Origin: an uncultured Bacillota bacterium | Lineage (GTDB): Bacteria > Bacillota > Clostridia > Peptostreptococcales > Anaerovoracaceae | Assembly (NCBI GenBank): GCA_949287095.1 | Contig: CASEFA010000002.1 | Coordinates: 82,623-146,622 of the forward strand | Direction: 5' to 3' | DNA: 64,000 nt | Part shown: piece by piece, positions 33,671 to 45,040 of the stretch | Layout of the letters: the number at the start of each line of letters is the position of its first letter | Numbering within the stretch: the stretch's first letter is position 1 | Position numbers and translations under genes: made by a program | The notes under the pieces: generated by a model | Databases searched by the model: none | The model's input: only the letters and a program-made list of their open reading frames with translations | Told to the model about the DNA's origin: nothing

Positions 33671-34714
33671 ATGATGAATTTTTTATCTGTTAAGGACATG
33701 GGTATTGACCTTGGAACAGCCAACACCCTTATTTATATAAAGGACAGCGGAATCGTTCTGAACGAGCCTTCCGTTATAGCCGTGGATAACCGGAGAAATG
33801 TTACTCTGGCTGTCGGCAGGGAGGCAAAGGACATGATAGGGAAGGCGCCTGCCAACATTTCCGTCATAAGGCCCCTCCAGGACGGCGTTGTTTCAGACTT
33901 TGACAAGACGGCCGACATGCTCAGTGAATTCATTGCAAAAGCCGTATCTGCCAACAGAATAAAGAATTTCAGAGTTGTCGTCGGAGTTCCAAGCGGAGTA
34001 ACGGAAGTTGAAAAGAGAGCTGTAGAAGAAATCGTGCGTCAGATGGGAGCGTCAGAGGTTTACATTCTGGAAGAGCCTATGGCGGCAGCTATAGGAGCGG
34101 GGCTGGATGTGGACAGTGCTACGGCGTGTATGATAGCCGACATTGGCGGTGGAACCACCGACATAGCCATCGTGGCGCTGGGCGGTATAGTTGCCAGCAC
34201 GTCCATCAGACACGCAGGAGATAAGTTTAACGACGCTATAATTCAGTACGTGAGAAAGAGACATTCACTCCTCATAGGAGAGAAGACCGCCGAAAAGCTG
34301 AAGATTCAGGCCGGTGCGGCGTGTCTGGATACGGATGAAAACGGCGATGAGATCATAAAGACGGTAAAGGCCAGCGGAAGAGACATCATTTCGGGCCTGC
34401 CTAAGATTATCGATGTTACTAACAGGGACATAATGCTGGCTCTTCAGGAGTCGGTGGACATTGTAATAGACGGAATTAAGGCCACCATCGAGAAGGCTCC
34501 GCCTGAAATCGCTGCAGACATTGCCGAGAGCGGAATAGTTCTTTCCGGCGGAGGAGGCCTCATCTACAACCTGGATAAGCTTATTGAGAAGAGAACCGGT
34601 ATGAAGGCCACCATAGCGGAGAATGCGTTTGAGGCTGTTGCGATGGGAACGGGAATGAGCCTTAACGATATTGAAAAGCTTAAGGTGTACGCATCCAGTG
34701 TTAAGAGAAGATAG
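33671..34714 (+). CDS. mreB: rod shape-determining actin homologue MreB
   Basis: Cytoskeletal ATPase of 347 residues that guides lateral wall synthesis from the inner face of the membrane. The actin-fold phosphate loops are visible: GIDLGTANTLIYIK near residue 11 and DIGGGTTDIAIVALGG near 155. The adenosine segment GGGGLIYNLDKL lies near 298. GGAGGTAGTATAG precedes two consecutive ATG codons; the first is used here. mreC, mreD and a PBP2 gene follow in order. Mbl-type paralogues cannot be excluded on sequence alone. Confidence 0.95.
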   Translation: MMNFLSVKDMGIDLGTANTLIYIKDSGIVLNEPSVIAVDNRRNVTLAVGREAKDMIGKAPANISVIRPLQDGVVSDFDKTADMLSEFIAKAVSANRIKNFRVVVGVPSGVTEVEKRAVEEIVRQMGASEVYILEEPMAAAIGAGLDVDSATACMIADIGGGTTDIAIVALGGIVASTSIRHAGDKFNDAIIQYVRKRHSLLIGEKTAEKLKIQAGAACLDTDENGDEIIKTVKASGRDIISGLPKIIDVTNRDIMLALQESVDIVIDGIKATIEKAPPEIAADIAESGIVLSGGGGLIYNLDKLIEKRTGMKATIAENAFEAVAMGTGMSLNDIEKLKVYASSVKRR

Positions 34715-34725
34715 GATAATTTTTC

Positions 34726-35541
34726 ATGAGGTGGATCAGAGAACATAAAATTTTATCTGCGGCCATAGGCATTCTGGCGGCTGCCGTAATTATTTTTTCT
34801 GTTTCGATGTCCGGAAGCGGCTCCGGGGGAATCACGGGCATGTTTGGAAATCTGTATTCTTATGTGGAAAAACATATGACTGCGGCCGGGCGTGCCATTT
34901 CCGAAAATGTTTCGGGTATTTTTTCCTACAGGGAACTTATGAAGGAAAATGAAGAGCTCAGAGATGAGATAGATGAGCTGAAGGAAGAAATGAACAGGAT
35001 GTCCCTGAATGAAGAGGAACTTGAAGACCTCAGGGAACTTTCGGCGGCGCTTAATTATGACTTTATCGGAAGCAGCGACGATATAGTCACTGCAACCATA
35101 ATTTCCTTCGACGGACTGAACTGGACCAATATTTTTACAATAAACAGGGGAAGTGACAGTGGAATAGAAGAGGGCGATGTGGTAATCTGCGGAGACGGAC
35201 TGGTAGGCAGGGTTTCGCAGACGGGCCGGAACTGGGCCAAGGTCATGTCGCTCATAGATGAATCCGTAAAGATAAGTTTTAAATCGGAAGATGACACTGA
35301 CATGCTCGGAATTATAGAAGGCACTTCGGACGGAGAACTCAGCGGATATATGCTGGAGGAGAAGTCGAAGATAAAAGAAGGCAGCAGACTTGTGACATCA
35401 GGTGTGGGAATGTATCCTGACGGCATAGACATAGGAAGAGTATCTGAGGTCTGGTATGATTCGGATACACAGCTGACCAGAATAAAAGTTACGCCTTCCG
35501 TCGATTTCATGGCCCTTGATAAGGTATCGGTGGTATTATGA
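34726..35541 (+). CDS. mreC: rod shape-determining protein MreC
   Basis: A 271-residue bitopic membrane protein of the elongasome. One N-terminal membrane segment (about 9-25) and a coiled coil (about 65-105, rich in E and L) precede the periplasm-side beta domain typical of MreC (NRGSDSGIEEGDVVICGDGLVG near 138, split over two strands). It overlaps mreD by four bases. It is the scaffold linking MreB with MreD and the transpeptidase. Confidence 0.92.
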   Translation: MRWIREHKILSAAIGILAAAVIIFSVSMSGSGSGGITGMFGNLYSYVEKHMTAAGRAISENVSGIFSYRELMKENEELRDEIDELKEEMNRMSLNEEELEDLRELSAALNYDFIGSSDDIVTATIISFDGLNWTNIFTINRGSDSGIEEGDVVICGDGLVGRVSQTGRNWAKVMSLIDESVKISFKSEDDTDMLGIIEGTSDGELSGYMLEEKSKIKEGSRLVTSGVGMYPDGIDIGRVSEVWYDSDTQLTRIKVTPSVDFMALDKVSVVL

Positions 35542-36041
35542 AGTACAGAGTAATAGTGCCGGTATTCGCTGCAGCATTAGTGTTGCAGCCTTTTCTTAAC
35601 ACCCTTCTTCCGTGGGGAGCTGCTCCGGAGCTGATAATGTCGTCGGGCCTGATGCTCTGCCTTTTCTTTGAATCAGAGAAAGTTCTGCCCGTGCTGATAA
35701 CAGGAAGTGTAATGGAGCTTCTCTCAGACATGGCAGGAGCGCAGTATGCCGGATTTTCGGTGATTGCCTTTGTACTTGCCGTGTCCCTTGTCATCTTTGT
35801 AAGACAGTTTATTAACATAGAGAATTTCATTGTTGCCGCAGGTATATATCTGGCCGCGATTCTGCTGTATTACGTACTGATATGGATTTTATACGCAATG
35901 GCCGGAAGCCCGTACGGGTTTGTTTATGCCATGTCGAAAATTCCGGCGGCAGTTATCGGAAATTTTATTTTCGGGATGATTCTCTATATTGTATTCCTGG
36001 TAAGGCTGAACAGGCATAGACGAGACAGGTATTTCAGATGA
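35538..36041 (+). CDS. mreD: rod shape-determining protein MreD
   Basis: A 167-residue protein with five or six membrane segments and a LSDMAGAQYAGFSVIAF segment near residue 57, in the position and size expected for MreD. Start and stop overlap the neighbouring genes by four bases (ATGA) on each side, so mreC, mreD and the PBP2 gene are translationally coupled. The sequence is divergent, as is normal for MreD; the call rests partly on context. Confidence 0.85.
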   Translation: MKYRVIVPVFAAALVLQPFLNTLLPWGAAPELIMSSGLMLCLFFESEKVLPVLITGSVMELLSDMAGAQYAGFSVIAFVLAVSLVIFVRQFINIENFIVAAGIYLAAILLYYVLIWILYAMAGSPYGFVYAMSKIPAAVIGNFIFGMILYIVFLVRLNRHRRDRYFR

Positions 36042-38716
36042 AAAAAGACATAAGATTTTTCGACTCCAGGTATCGGCTGATAATTGGTCTCATCGTAATA
36101 CTGATGGTCATTCTTGCTGTCAGACTTTTCGTGGTTACGGTGATTCAGCACGACAGATGGACCGGTGAAGCGTCAGAGCAGAATACGAAAACCATTATGA
36201 CGTCGGCGCCCAGGGGCAATATTTACGACAGAAACGGTGAGCTTCTCGCAGGAAACAGACAGACATTCAACGTGATGTTTACGGCCAGCTCCCTGAGTAC
36301 CGAGGAAATAAATGAGTCCGCACTTACGGCGGTAAACATGCTTCTTGAGAACGGCGATGAGTGCATTGACGATTTTGCCATAGTGATAGACAACGAAGGA
36401 AAGTTTTCATACACCTACGACAGCGATGAGAAAGAGTGGCTGAAGGAAAACGGATATTCTACCGACACTACGGCATCACAGGTTTTCTCCATGGTCTGCG
36501 CCGAGTATAACATCGATGACAGCGACAGATATGAGGCAATGAACACCCTTCAGGAAAAATACGGTGTAAGCCTGCCCATTACGGTGCGCACCATGGAGTA
36601 CAGCTATCAGACGCAGAAGAGAAATTTCTGGTCCAAGTTCGGATTTTCGCAGAGTCAGATAGACGAAGGAATGACGGCTGAAGAATGTTTTCACCAGCTC
36701 AGAAAAAAGTATAAGGTAGATGAAGAACTGTCCGATGAAGATGCCAGGAAGATATTCATAATCAGAGACAAGGTGGCTTCCAACGGATACACGAGATACA
36801 TGCCTATTACTGTGGCAAAGGACGTATCCACTGAGAGCGTGATATACTTTGAGGAGTCGGCGCTTGACGGAGTGTCCGTTACATCGGGTACTGAGAGGAT
36901 TTACCCTGAGGACAGCACGGCGTGTCATATAATAGGATACATGGGGGCCATTTCTGAGGGTGAAGCGGCGAACTATACTTCGGAAGACGGATATATGTCG
37001 ACTGATCTCATCGGAAAGGATGGAATAGAAGCAGCCTATGAATCGGTTCTTCACGGTATACCGGGAGTAAAGACCATCAGGGTAAACAGCGCCGGTGAAT
37101 ACGTAGAGACCATAAGCGAGACAAAGGCGAAAAAAGGCAGCGACGTATATCTTACAATAGATCTGGATTTGCAGAATGCGGCAGAGAAGTCTCTGGAGAA
37201 AGCAATAAAAGGCTCTGCTCACAGCGGAAGCGGCGCCGCAGTGGCCGTCGACGTGAAAACGGGAGAAGTTCTCGCCATGGCAAGCTATCCGTGGTTCGAC
37301 CTGAACATGTTCGCGGACGGAATTTCCAATTCAGAGTGGGAATCGGTACAGGCAGATAACCCGCGGGATGCGCTTTCGCCTGCGCCACTTTACAATAACG
37401 CAACGATGACAAGCGTATCGCCGGGATCCACATTCAAGCCGATTACGGCGCTTACCGCTCTTAAATGCGGACTTGATCCCGACAGAGTCATCGTGGATCA
37501 GGGAAGAATAGAGTACGGAGGAAGGACGTTCGGATGCTCGGCGTGGAACTCCGGAGGCGGAACCCACGGTCCCGAAAACCTGGAGTGGGGCATAGGAAAT
37601 TCCTGTAACTATTACTTCTACTGCATTGCGACGAATAAAGACTGGGGAACGGGAAGTTCTCTGGGATACACCGAGGAGATAGACGTAGATAAGATGCTGG
37701 AGACAGCAAGTCTCTTCGGACTGGGAGAAGCAAGCGGCATAGAGATTTATGAAACGGTAAGACCTATAGCAACGGCTGAAACCAAGATGGAAAACTACAG
37801 GTACGGAGCGTGGAATGCCGTTTACGACAATGCCAGCACCTACTTCCCGGAGGAAGTGACCGATGATTATGACAGACTCTCGAAGAATATAACCACTATA
37901 GTGGATTACATCTACGATAACCCGGAATACTCGGAACTGATAGAGCTCATAAAGGAAAACACAGAGGTAAAGGACAGTCAGGTCGAGAACGTGGCGTCTA
38001 TGGTTAAGTTCGATTACTTCAATCAGGCGGAGTGGACTACCGGAGACGTGTTCAATACTTCCATAGGCCAGGGACTTAACGCGTATACACCTGTTCAGAT
38101 GGCAAGATACATCGCAACCCTTGGAAACAAAGGCATCAGAAACGAGCTGAATCTTGTCTACAGCGTTGATGATGAGAAGAAGGAGAAATCCGATCCTGTG
38201 GATATCGGCATTCCTGAAGAGGACTGGGAGGCAGTTCTCAAGGGAATGAAGAGAGTAACCACCAGCGGAACCCTTGCCGGTGTATACGGTTCGTCCTATC
38301 CGATTTCCGTGGCAGCGAAGACCGGTACTGCGGAAAACCAGGGAATAAAGCAGCCTGCAGACGAGGTGGAATACGTAAAGGAGCACCTTGAATCTTTTAA
38401 TAATTCTGCGAAGACGAATGTGACCTGGGAAGAGGTTGAGGATAAGATCAGGGAGCTCATGCTGGATGAGCCTCAGAAATACTCCACTGAAAATGATACG
38501 GTGGATCAGGCCCTCATAGAGGTAAGCGATTACAAGATAAGTCAGAGTATGATTAACTCTGAAAAAGATACCTATGACTACTTTTCATGGACGGTGGTTC
38601 TCGCTCCGGCGGAGGACCCTGAAATTGCAGTGGTGGTCATGCTTGTTGAAGGCGGATGGTCTACGACCGCAGCGCCTGTGACAAAGGATATTCTGAACGC
38701 ATATTTCGGTCTTTAG
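36038..38716 (+). CDS. mrdA: penicillin-binding protein 2 (elongasome transpeptidase)
   Basis: Class B transpeptidase of 892 residues with a single membrane anchor (about 14-32). The dimerisation region includes RGNIYDRNGELLAGN near residue 58. The catalytic motifs are STFK near 463 (serine nucleophile), SCN near 522 and KTGT near 762. It is longer than many PBP2 proteins, with acidic insertions around 95-230 and between SxN and KTG. It follows mreD with a four-base overlap and forms the elongasome core with MreBCD. The gene symbol reflects family and context; clostridial naming varies. Confidence 0.92.
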   Translation: MKKDIRFFDSRYRLIIGLIVILMVILAVRLFVVTVIQHDRWTGEASEQNTKTIMTSAPRGNIYDRNGELLAGNRQTFNVMFTASSLSTEEINESALTAVNMLLENGDECIDDFAIVIDNEGKFSYTYDSDEKEWLKENGYSTDTTASQVFSMVCAEYNIDDSDRYEAMNTLQEKYGVSLPITVRTMEYSYQTQKRNFWSKFGFSQSQIDEGMTAEECFHQLRKKYKVDEELSDEDARKIFIIRDKVASNGYTRYMPITVAKDVSTESVIYFEESALDGVSVTSGTERIYPEDSTACHIIGYMGAISEGEAANYTSEDGYMSTDLIGKDGIEAAYESVLHGIPGVKTIRVNSAGEYVETISETKAKKGSDVYLTIDLDLQNAAEKSLEKAIKGSAHSGSGAAVAVDVKTGEVLAMASYPWFDLNMFADGISNSEWESVQADNPRDALSPAPLYNNATMTSVSPGSTFKPITALTALKCGLDPDRVIVDQGRIEYGGRTFGCSAWNSGGGTHGPENLEWGIGNSCNYYFYCIATNKDWGTGSSLGYTEEIDVDKMLETASLFGLGEASGIEIYETVRPIATAETKMENYRYGAWNAVYDNASTYFPEEVTDDYDRLSKNITTIVDYIYDNPEYSELIELIKENTEVKDSQVENVASMVKFDYFNQAEWTTGDVFNTSIGQGLNAYTPVQMARYIATLGNKGIRNELNLVYSVDDEKKEKSDPVDIGIPEEDWEAVLKGMKRVTTSGTLAGVYGSSYPISVAAKTGTAENQGIKQPADEVEYVKEHLESFNNSAKTNVTWEEVEDKIRELMLDEPQKYSTENDTVDQALIEVSDYKISQSMINSEKDTYDYFSWTVVLAPAEDPEIAVVVMLVEGGWSTTAAPVTKDILNAYFGL

Positions 38717-38785
38717 AAAGTACCGTCAGGCGTTTGGCGGCGTAACGGCGCAAAGAGTATTTGCGGCGATGCTTTGGAGGAAAGA

Positions 38786-40859
<2,074 letters not shown>

Positions 40860-40879
40860 ACTTCAAAATATGACTTTTG

Positions 40880-40907
40880 ACCCGGGTACGGAACTGCCCG
40901 GGTTTTT
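40880..40907 (+). terminator. terminator after eno
   Basis: ACCCGGG (40880-40886) pairs with CCCGGGT (40897-40903), ending in TTTTT. Confidence 0.85.
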
Positions 40908-40979
40908 CATATCACGAATTCAGTCCAAAAGCCAGATTATAAAAACGTGCGTAAAAAATGTGTAAATTGTGATAAGTTG

Positions 40980-41008
40980 TTGAAATTCATAAAATTATGA
41001 TGTATAAT
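40980..41008 (+). promoter_or_regulatory. promoter of the AGCS symporter gene
   Basis: TTGAAA (40980-40985), 17 bases, TATAAT (41003-41008), about 66 bases before the GTG start. Confidence 0.75.
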
Positions 41009-41074
41009 CATAGCGTAATATTTATTATCTCTATACTTACTAAAGGACTTATTCAGAAAAAGAGGTGATGACTA

Positions 41075-42457
41075 GTGTCTAATATCGCTGATATTATTCA
41101 GACCATTGACAATTGGGTCTGGGGATGGTGGATGATCATCCTGCTGTTCGGAACTCACGTATTCATGACGTTCAGAACCGGATTTATTCAGGTAAAATCT
41201 ATTTCTAAAGGTATCAGATTATCAGTGAGCAAGGATCCTGATGCAGAAGGAGAGGTTTCCCAGTTCGGAGCCCTCACCACTGCGCTGGCAGCTACCATAG
41301 GTACCGGTAACATCGTCGGCGTAGGTACTGCAATCGCTCTCGGAGGTCCGGGAGCAGTTCTCTGGATCTGGCTTACAGGATGCTTCGGTATAGCTACCAA
41401 GTATTCCGAGTCCCTCATCTCTGTAAAGTACAGAGTTAAGACTAAGGACGGCCGTATGCAGGGCGGCGCTATGTACGCTCTGGAAAGAGGCCTGAACATG
41501 AAGTGGCTGGGTATGATATTCGCCATTTTCGCAGGCTTTGCTTCCTTCGGTATAGGCTGCGCCACTCAGGTTAACGCTATCGCTAACATCGTAAACGGAA
41601 ACTTCGGAGTTCCTAACGTTGTTACCGGTATCGTGATTGTAGTGATGACGGGTATCGTAATCCTGGGCGGAATCAAGTCCATCGCTAACGTATGCGAGAG
41701 GCTGGTTCCTTTCATGGCAGGTTTCTATGTAATAGGATGTATAATCATTCTCTGCCTGAACTACGATTTCATCATTCCGGCAATCAAGACCATATGCACC
41801 CTGGCATTTACTCCGGGCGCTGCCGCAGGCGGACTTGTTGGTACAGGTATAAGAGCCGCCATCCAGTTCGGTGTTGCAAGAGGACTCTTCTCCAATGAAT
41901 CCGGTATGGGTTCCGCACCGATTGCTGCAGCAGCTGCACAGACCAGAAACCCTGTAAGACAGGCTTTGGTATCCTCCACGGGAACCTTCTGGGATACAGT
42001 AGTTGTATGCCTGATGACCGGTCTCGTACTGGTAACTACCATCATGAAGAACCCTGATGTTAATATGGGCGACATCAGAGACGGCGGAGTTCTCTCCACA
42101 GAGGCATTTGCGCAGATTCCTTACTTCGGACCTATCGTTCTTACATTAGGTATCATCACGTTTGCATGGTCGACTATTCTCGGCTGGGCATACTACGGTG
42201 AAAGAGCCGTTGAGTACTTCGCAGGAAGAAAGGGAATCCTTCCTTACAGAATTCTCTACCTGGCAGTTGCTTTCATCGCTCCTATCGTAGCACTGGATAC
42301 CGTATGGCTGGTAGCAGACATACTCAACGCACTCATGGCTATACCTAACCTGATTGCGGTACTGCTCCTGTCGCCGGTAATAGCTAAGGAGACTAAGAAG
42401 TACATCAATGACCTTGATGCATACGACGATACGCCAATACCTGTAGTTGATAAATAA
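41075..42457 (+). CDS. alanine/glycine:cation symporter (AGCS family)
   Basis: Sodium-coupled amino-acid importer of 460 residues with about ten membrane segments. Family motifs include ATIGTGNIVGVGTAIALGGPGAVLW near residue 78 (read over two helices) and FGVARGLFSNESGMGSAPIA near 268. A GTG start at 41075 is preceded by AGAGGTGAT; the ATG at 41068 is out of frame and stops at once. A terminator follows and the next gene, a second AGCS paralogue, converges from the other strand. Confidence 0.93.
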   Translation: MSNIADIIQTIDNWVWGWWMIILLFGTHVFMTFRTGFIQVKSISKGIRLSVSKDPDAEGEVSQFGALTTALAATIGTGNIVGVGTAIALGGPGAVLWIWLTGCFGIATKYSESLISVKYRVKTKDGRMQGGAMYALERGLNMKWLGMIFAIFAGFASFGIGCATQVNAIANIVNGNFGVPNVVTGIVIVVMTGIVILGGIKSIANVCERLVPFMAGFYVIGCIIILCLNYDFIIPAIKTICTLAFTPGAAAGGLVGTGIRAAIQFGVARGLFSNESGMGSAPIAAAAAQTRNPVRQALVSSTGTFWDTVVVCLMTGLVLVTTIMKNPDVNMGDIRDGGVLSTEAFAQIPYFGPIVLTLGIITFAWSTILGWAYYGERAVEYFAGRKGILPYRILYLAVAFIAPIVALDTVWLVADILNALMAIPNLIAVLLLSPVIAKETKKYINDLDAYDDTPIPVVDK

Positions 42458-42475
42458 ATATTACACGCTATGAGA

Positions 42476-42510
42476 AAAGCCGCCTTCCCGTTTCGGGAGG
42501 GCGGCTTTAC
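42476..42510. terminator. bidirectional terminator between two AGCS genes
   Basis: AAAGCCGCCTTCCCG (42476-42490) and CGGGAGGGCGGCTTT (42494-42508) give a 15-pair stem with one G-U pair. T runs occur on both sides, so it can serve both convergent transcripts. Confidence 0.85.
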
Positions 42511-42549
42511 CGTGGTGCGCCAGGCGGCGCACGCCTGCTTAAATGTGTT

Positions 42550-43968
42550 TTAATTCCAGTAGTCCGTGCCTTCGACTCCGATGTCGGAGGCTTTAAATTC
42601 CAGAGGTTTTCCTTCTCTCTTTCTCGATGAGTAATCCCTCAAAGCCTTAAAGGCTATATTTCCTAAGATTATACATACGGGCACGTTTATGAGAGCCATG
42701 CAGCCCATGAGAACGTCCGCCGTATCCCAGGCAAGACCTGCGGAGAACTGAGCGCCGAGGAATATGACGGCTACGGCTATGAGTCTGAATACGGTCATAA
42801 ACGATCTGCACGAAAGGGCGTCCTTATATATGTAGCTTATGTTCATCTCGGCATAGAAGTAATTTCCGACCAGTGTAGTGTATGCAAAGAGCGCCAGAGC
42901 CGCGGTTATGAAGATTCCACCGAAGGCTCCGAAATTTACACCGAGAGAATCCTGTATGTAGGCTCCGCTCAGAGCGTTTCCCGCTTCGTCAATATATCCG
43001 GCAGGGTCTACTCCCGAGCAGAGAACCATGAAGGCCGTGGAGGAGCAGATGAGCAGGGTATCGATGAACACGGAGAGCATCTGAACCAGGCCCTGCTTTA
43101 CGGGGTGGGAAACGTCGGCGGAAGCGGCAGCGTTAGGCGCAGAACCTATGCCGGCTTCGTTGGAATAAAGTCCTCTCTTGATGCCGTTCATAATGGTGGC
43201 TCCGAAAATTCCTCCCGCAACGGAAGTGAAGCTGAAGGCTCCTTTAAAGATTCCGGCTATAACAGACGGGAAAGAGCCTATATTGAGCACGATTACGAGA
43301 AGGGCGACGGCGATATAGGCTATGGCCATTATGGGAACGATGACCTGAGTCGCCTTTGATATGCGCTTTCCTCCGCCGAAGATTACGACGGCAGCGAGAA
43401 GGGCCACGACGGCTCCGATATAAAGGGTCGCGTTATCCGACGGCACGTAGGCCTTGACAAAGTCGGTAAGGTTGAAGGACGCCAGAGCGTTAAAGCCGCC
43501 CATGTAGGTCAGTATGAGAAAGACGGCGAATATTCCGCCCAGCGCCGGAGCCTTCAGGGCCTGCTTTATGTAATAGGCAGGTCCTCCGTAGGAACCGTCC
43601 GCGCCCCGCTTTTTATAAATCTGCGCAAGGGTGGATTCCACGAACGCCGAAGCTCCGCCTAAAACGGCAATGAGCCACATCCAGAATACGGCGCCTGGGC
43701 CCCCTGCTATGATAGCGCCGGTAACGCCTACGATATTGCCCGTGCCGACTCTTGACGCGGTGGATACCATGAGAGCCTGAAATGATGAAATGGAATCCTT
43801 ATCCTTCCTAGGCTCGGTGATAACCCTGATGGATTCGGCAAAGAGCCTTATCTGCACGAATCTGGTTCTGAAGGAAAAATATAGTCCGGCAGCGATGAGC
43901 AGAGCTATGAGAATATAGCTGTACAGGTAGTTGCTTATGCTGCTTATGATATTTGCGATAAAATCCAT
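42550..43968 (-). CDS. alanine/glycine:cation symporter (AGCS family), second copy
   Basis: A 472-residue paralogue of the gene at 41075. Shared motifs: SRVGTGNIVGVTGAIIAGGPGAVFW near residue 71 (in two helices) and GIKRGLYSNEAGIGSAPNAAASA near 262. The C-terminal region is distinct (KEGKPLEFKASD), and sequence identity looks moderate, so it may import a different amino acid. AAGGAGAATTGATTT precedes the ATG on the minus strand. It converges on the first symporter. Confidence 0.92.
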   Translation of the reverse strand: MDFIANIISSISNYLYSYILIALLIAAGLYFSFRTRFVQIRLFAESIRVITEPRKDKDSISSFQALMVSTASRVGTGNIVGVTGAIIAGGPGAVFWMWLIAVLGGASAFVESTLAQIYKKRGADGSYGGPAYYIKQALKAPALGGIFAVFLILTYMGGFNALASFNLTDFVKAYVPSDNATLYIGAVVALLAAVVIFGGGKRISKATQVIVPIMAIAYIAVALLVIVLNIGSFPSVIAGIFKGAFSFTSVAGGIFGATIMNGIKRGLYSNEAGIGSAPNAAASADVSHPVKQGLVQMLSVFIDTLLICSSTAFMVLCSGVDPAGYIDEAGNALSGAYIQDSLGVNFGAFGGIFITAALALFAYTTLVGNYFYAEMNISYIYKDALSCRSFMTVFRLIAVAVIFLGAQFSAGLAWDTADVLMGCMALINVPVCIILGNIAFKALRDYSSRKREGKPLEFKASDIGVEGTDYWN

Positions 43969-44095
43969 AAATCAATTCTCCTTATTCCTGTATACCTGAA
44001 ACCAATGTGTCCATTATACAATAAAACAGCCATTTGTTTCAATCCCTACGGAAATTTTAACGGAAAATTAACTGTAAGATGCTCTGATGCTATGA

Positions 44096-44101
44096 TATAA
44101 T
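44096..44101 (+). promoter_or_regulatory. -10 element before the ABC exporter pair
   Basis: TATAAT at 44096-44101, with no clear -35, would give a leader of only about 15 bases before the ATG at 44122. Confidence 0.45.
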
Positions 44102-44121
44102 CTCAGATAGGAGTGCAAAAT

Positions 44122-45039
44122 ATGACAGAAGATATAATCAGAATCGACCACCTGAGCAAATCGTTCAGGGATGTAAAAGCGGTAGACGATCTCAGCTTCC
44201 GGGTACGGGAAGGTGAGCTTTTTGCCTTTCTCGGGGTAAACGGGGCTGGAAAGTCTACGACCATAAATATGCTCTGCGGTCAGCTTGCCAGAGACGAAGG
44301 GGAAATAGAAATCGACGGAGAAAGGCCCGAAAGTAACACCGATGAAATAAAGAGAAAGATCGGAGTGGTGTTTCAGAATTCCGTTCTCGATTCGCCCCTT
44401 ACGGTATATGACAACCTGCAGAGCAGGGCGGCTCTATACGGAATCACCGGAAAGGCGTTCAGAGACAGGCTCTCGGAGCTTTCCGGACTTCTCGACCTAA
44501 GCGGGCTTATGAAGCGGTCTGTGGGAAAGCTTTCCGGAGGACAGAGACGGAGGATAGACATAGCCAGGGCTCTCATTCACAATCCTAAGATACTGATTCT
44601 CGATGAGCCTACCACCGGCCTTGATCCTCAGACCAGAAAGAAGCTGTGGAGCGTAATATCCGCTCTGCGAAGGGAGCGGAAGATGACGGTGTTTCTTACT
44701 ACTCACTACATGGAGGAAGCGGCTGATGCGGATTTTGTCGTAATAATAGACGGAGGAAGAAAGGTGGCCGAAGGAACGCCCCTTCAACTTAAAAACGCCT
44801 ATTCGGGAGACTTTGTCACGATTTACGGGATGACAGAGGAAGATATAAGAACGCTTGGCAGGGAAAAGTATGACAAAGTAAGAGACGGATATAGGATTTC
44901 CGTGGGAAACACCCGGGAAGCGACGGAGCTGATTTTGAAGCACCCGGAGATTTTCTCCGATTACGAGATAACCAAGGGCAGGATGGACGACGTGTTCCTT
45001 GAGGTTACGGGCAGAAATCCCGGGGAAGGCGGTGAATAG
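44122..45039 (+). CDS. ABC transporter ATPase (DrrA-like)
   Basis: Stand-alone ATPase of 305 residues. Walker A GVNGAGKST is near residue 39, the signature KLSGGQRRRIDIA near 137 and Walker B ILILDEPTTGLDPQ near 157. A C-terminal extension after residue 220, as in daunorubicin-resistance DrrA-type exporters, follows. It works with the permease that starts two bases after its stop. The GTG at 44113 is part of the ribosome binding site; the ATG at 44122 is the start. The exported compound is unknown. Confidence 0.93.
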   Translation: MTEDIIRIDHLSKSFRDVKAVDDLSFRVREGELFAFLGVNGAGKSTTINMLCGQLARDEGEIEIDGERPESNTDEIKRKIGVVFQNSVLDSPLTVYDNLQSRAALYGITGKAFRDRLSELSGLLDLSGLMKRSVGKLSGGQRRRIDIARALIHNPKILILDEPTTGLDPQTRKKLWSVISALRRERKMTVFLTTHYMEEAADADFVVIIDGGRKVAEGTPLQLKNAYSGDFVTIYGMTEEDIRTLGREKYDKVRDGYRISVGNTREATELILKHPEIFSDYEITKGRMDDVFLEVTGRNPGEGGE

Positions 45040-45040
45040 A

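Noticed and set aside
37331..38386. 351-residue minus-strand frame inside the PBP2 gene
   Set aside because: Antisense to a clear transpeptidase, with no family pattern.
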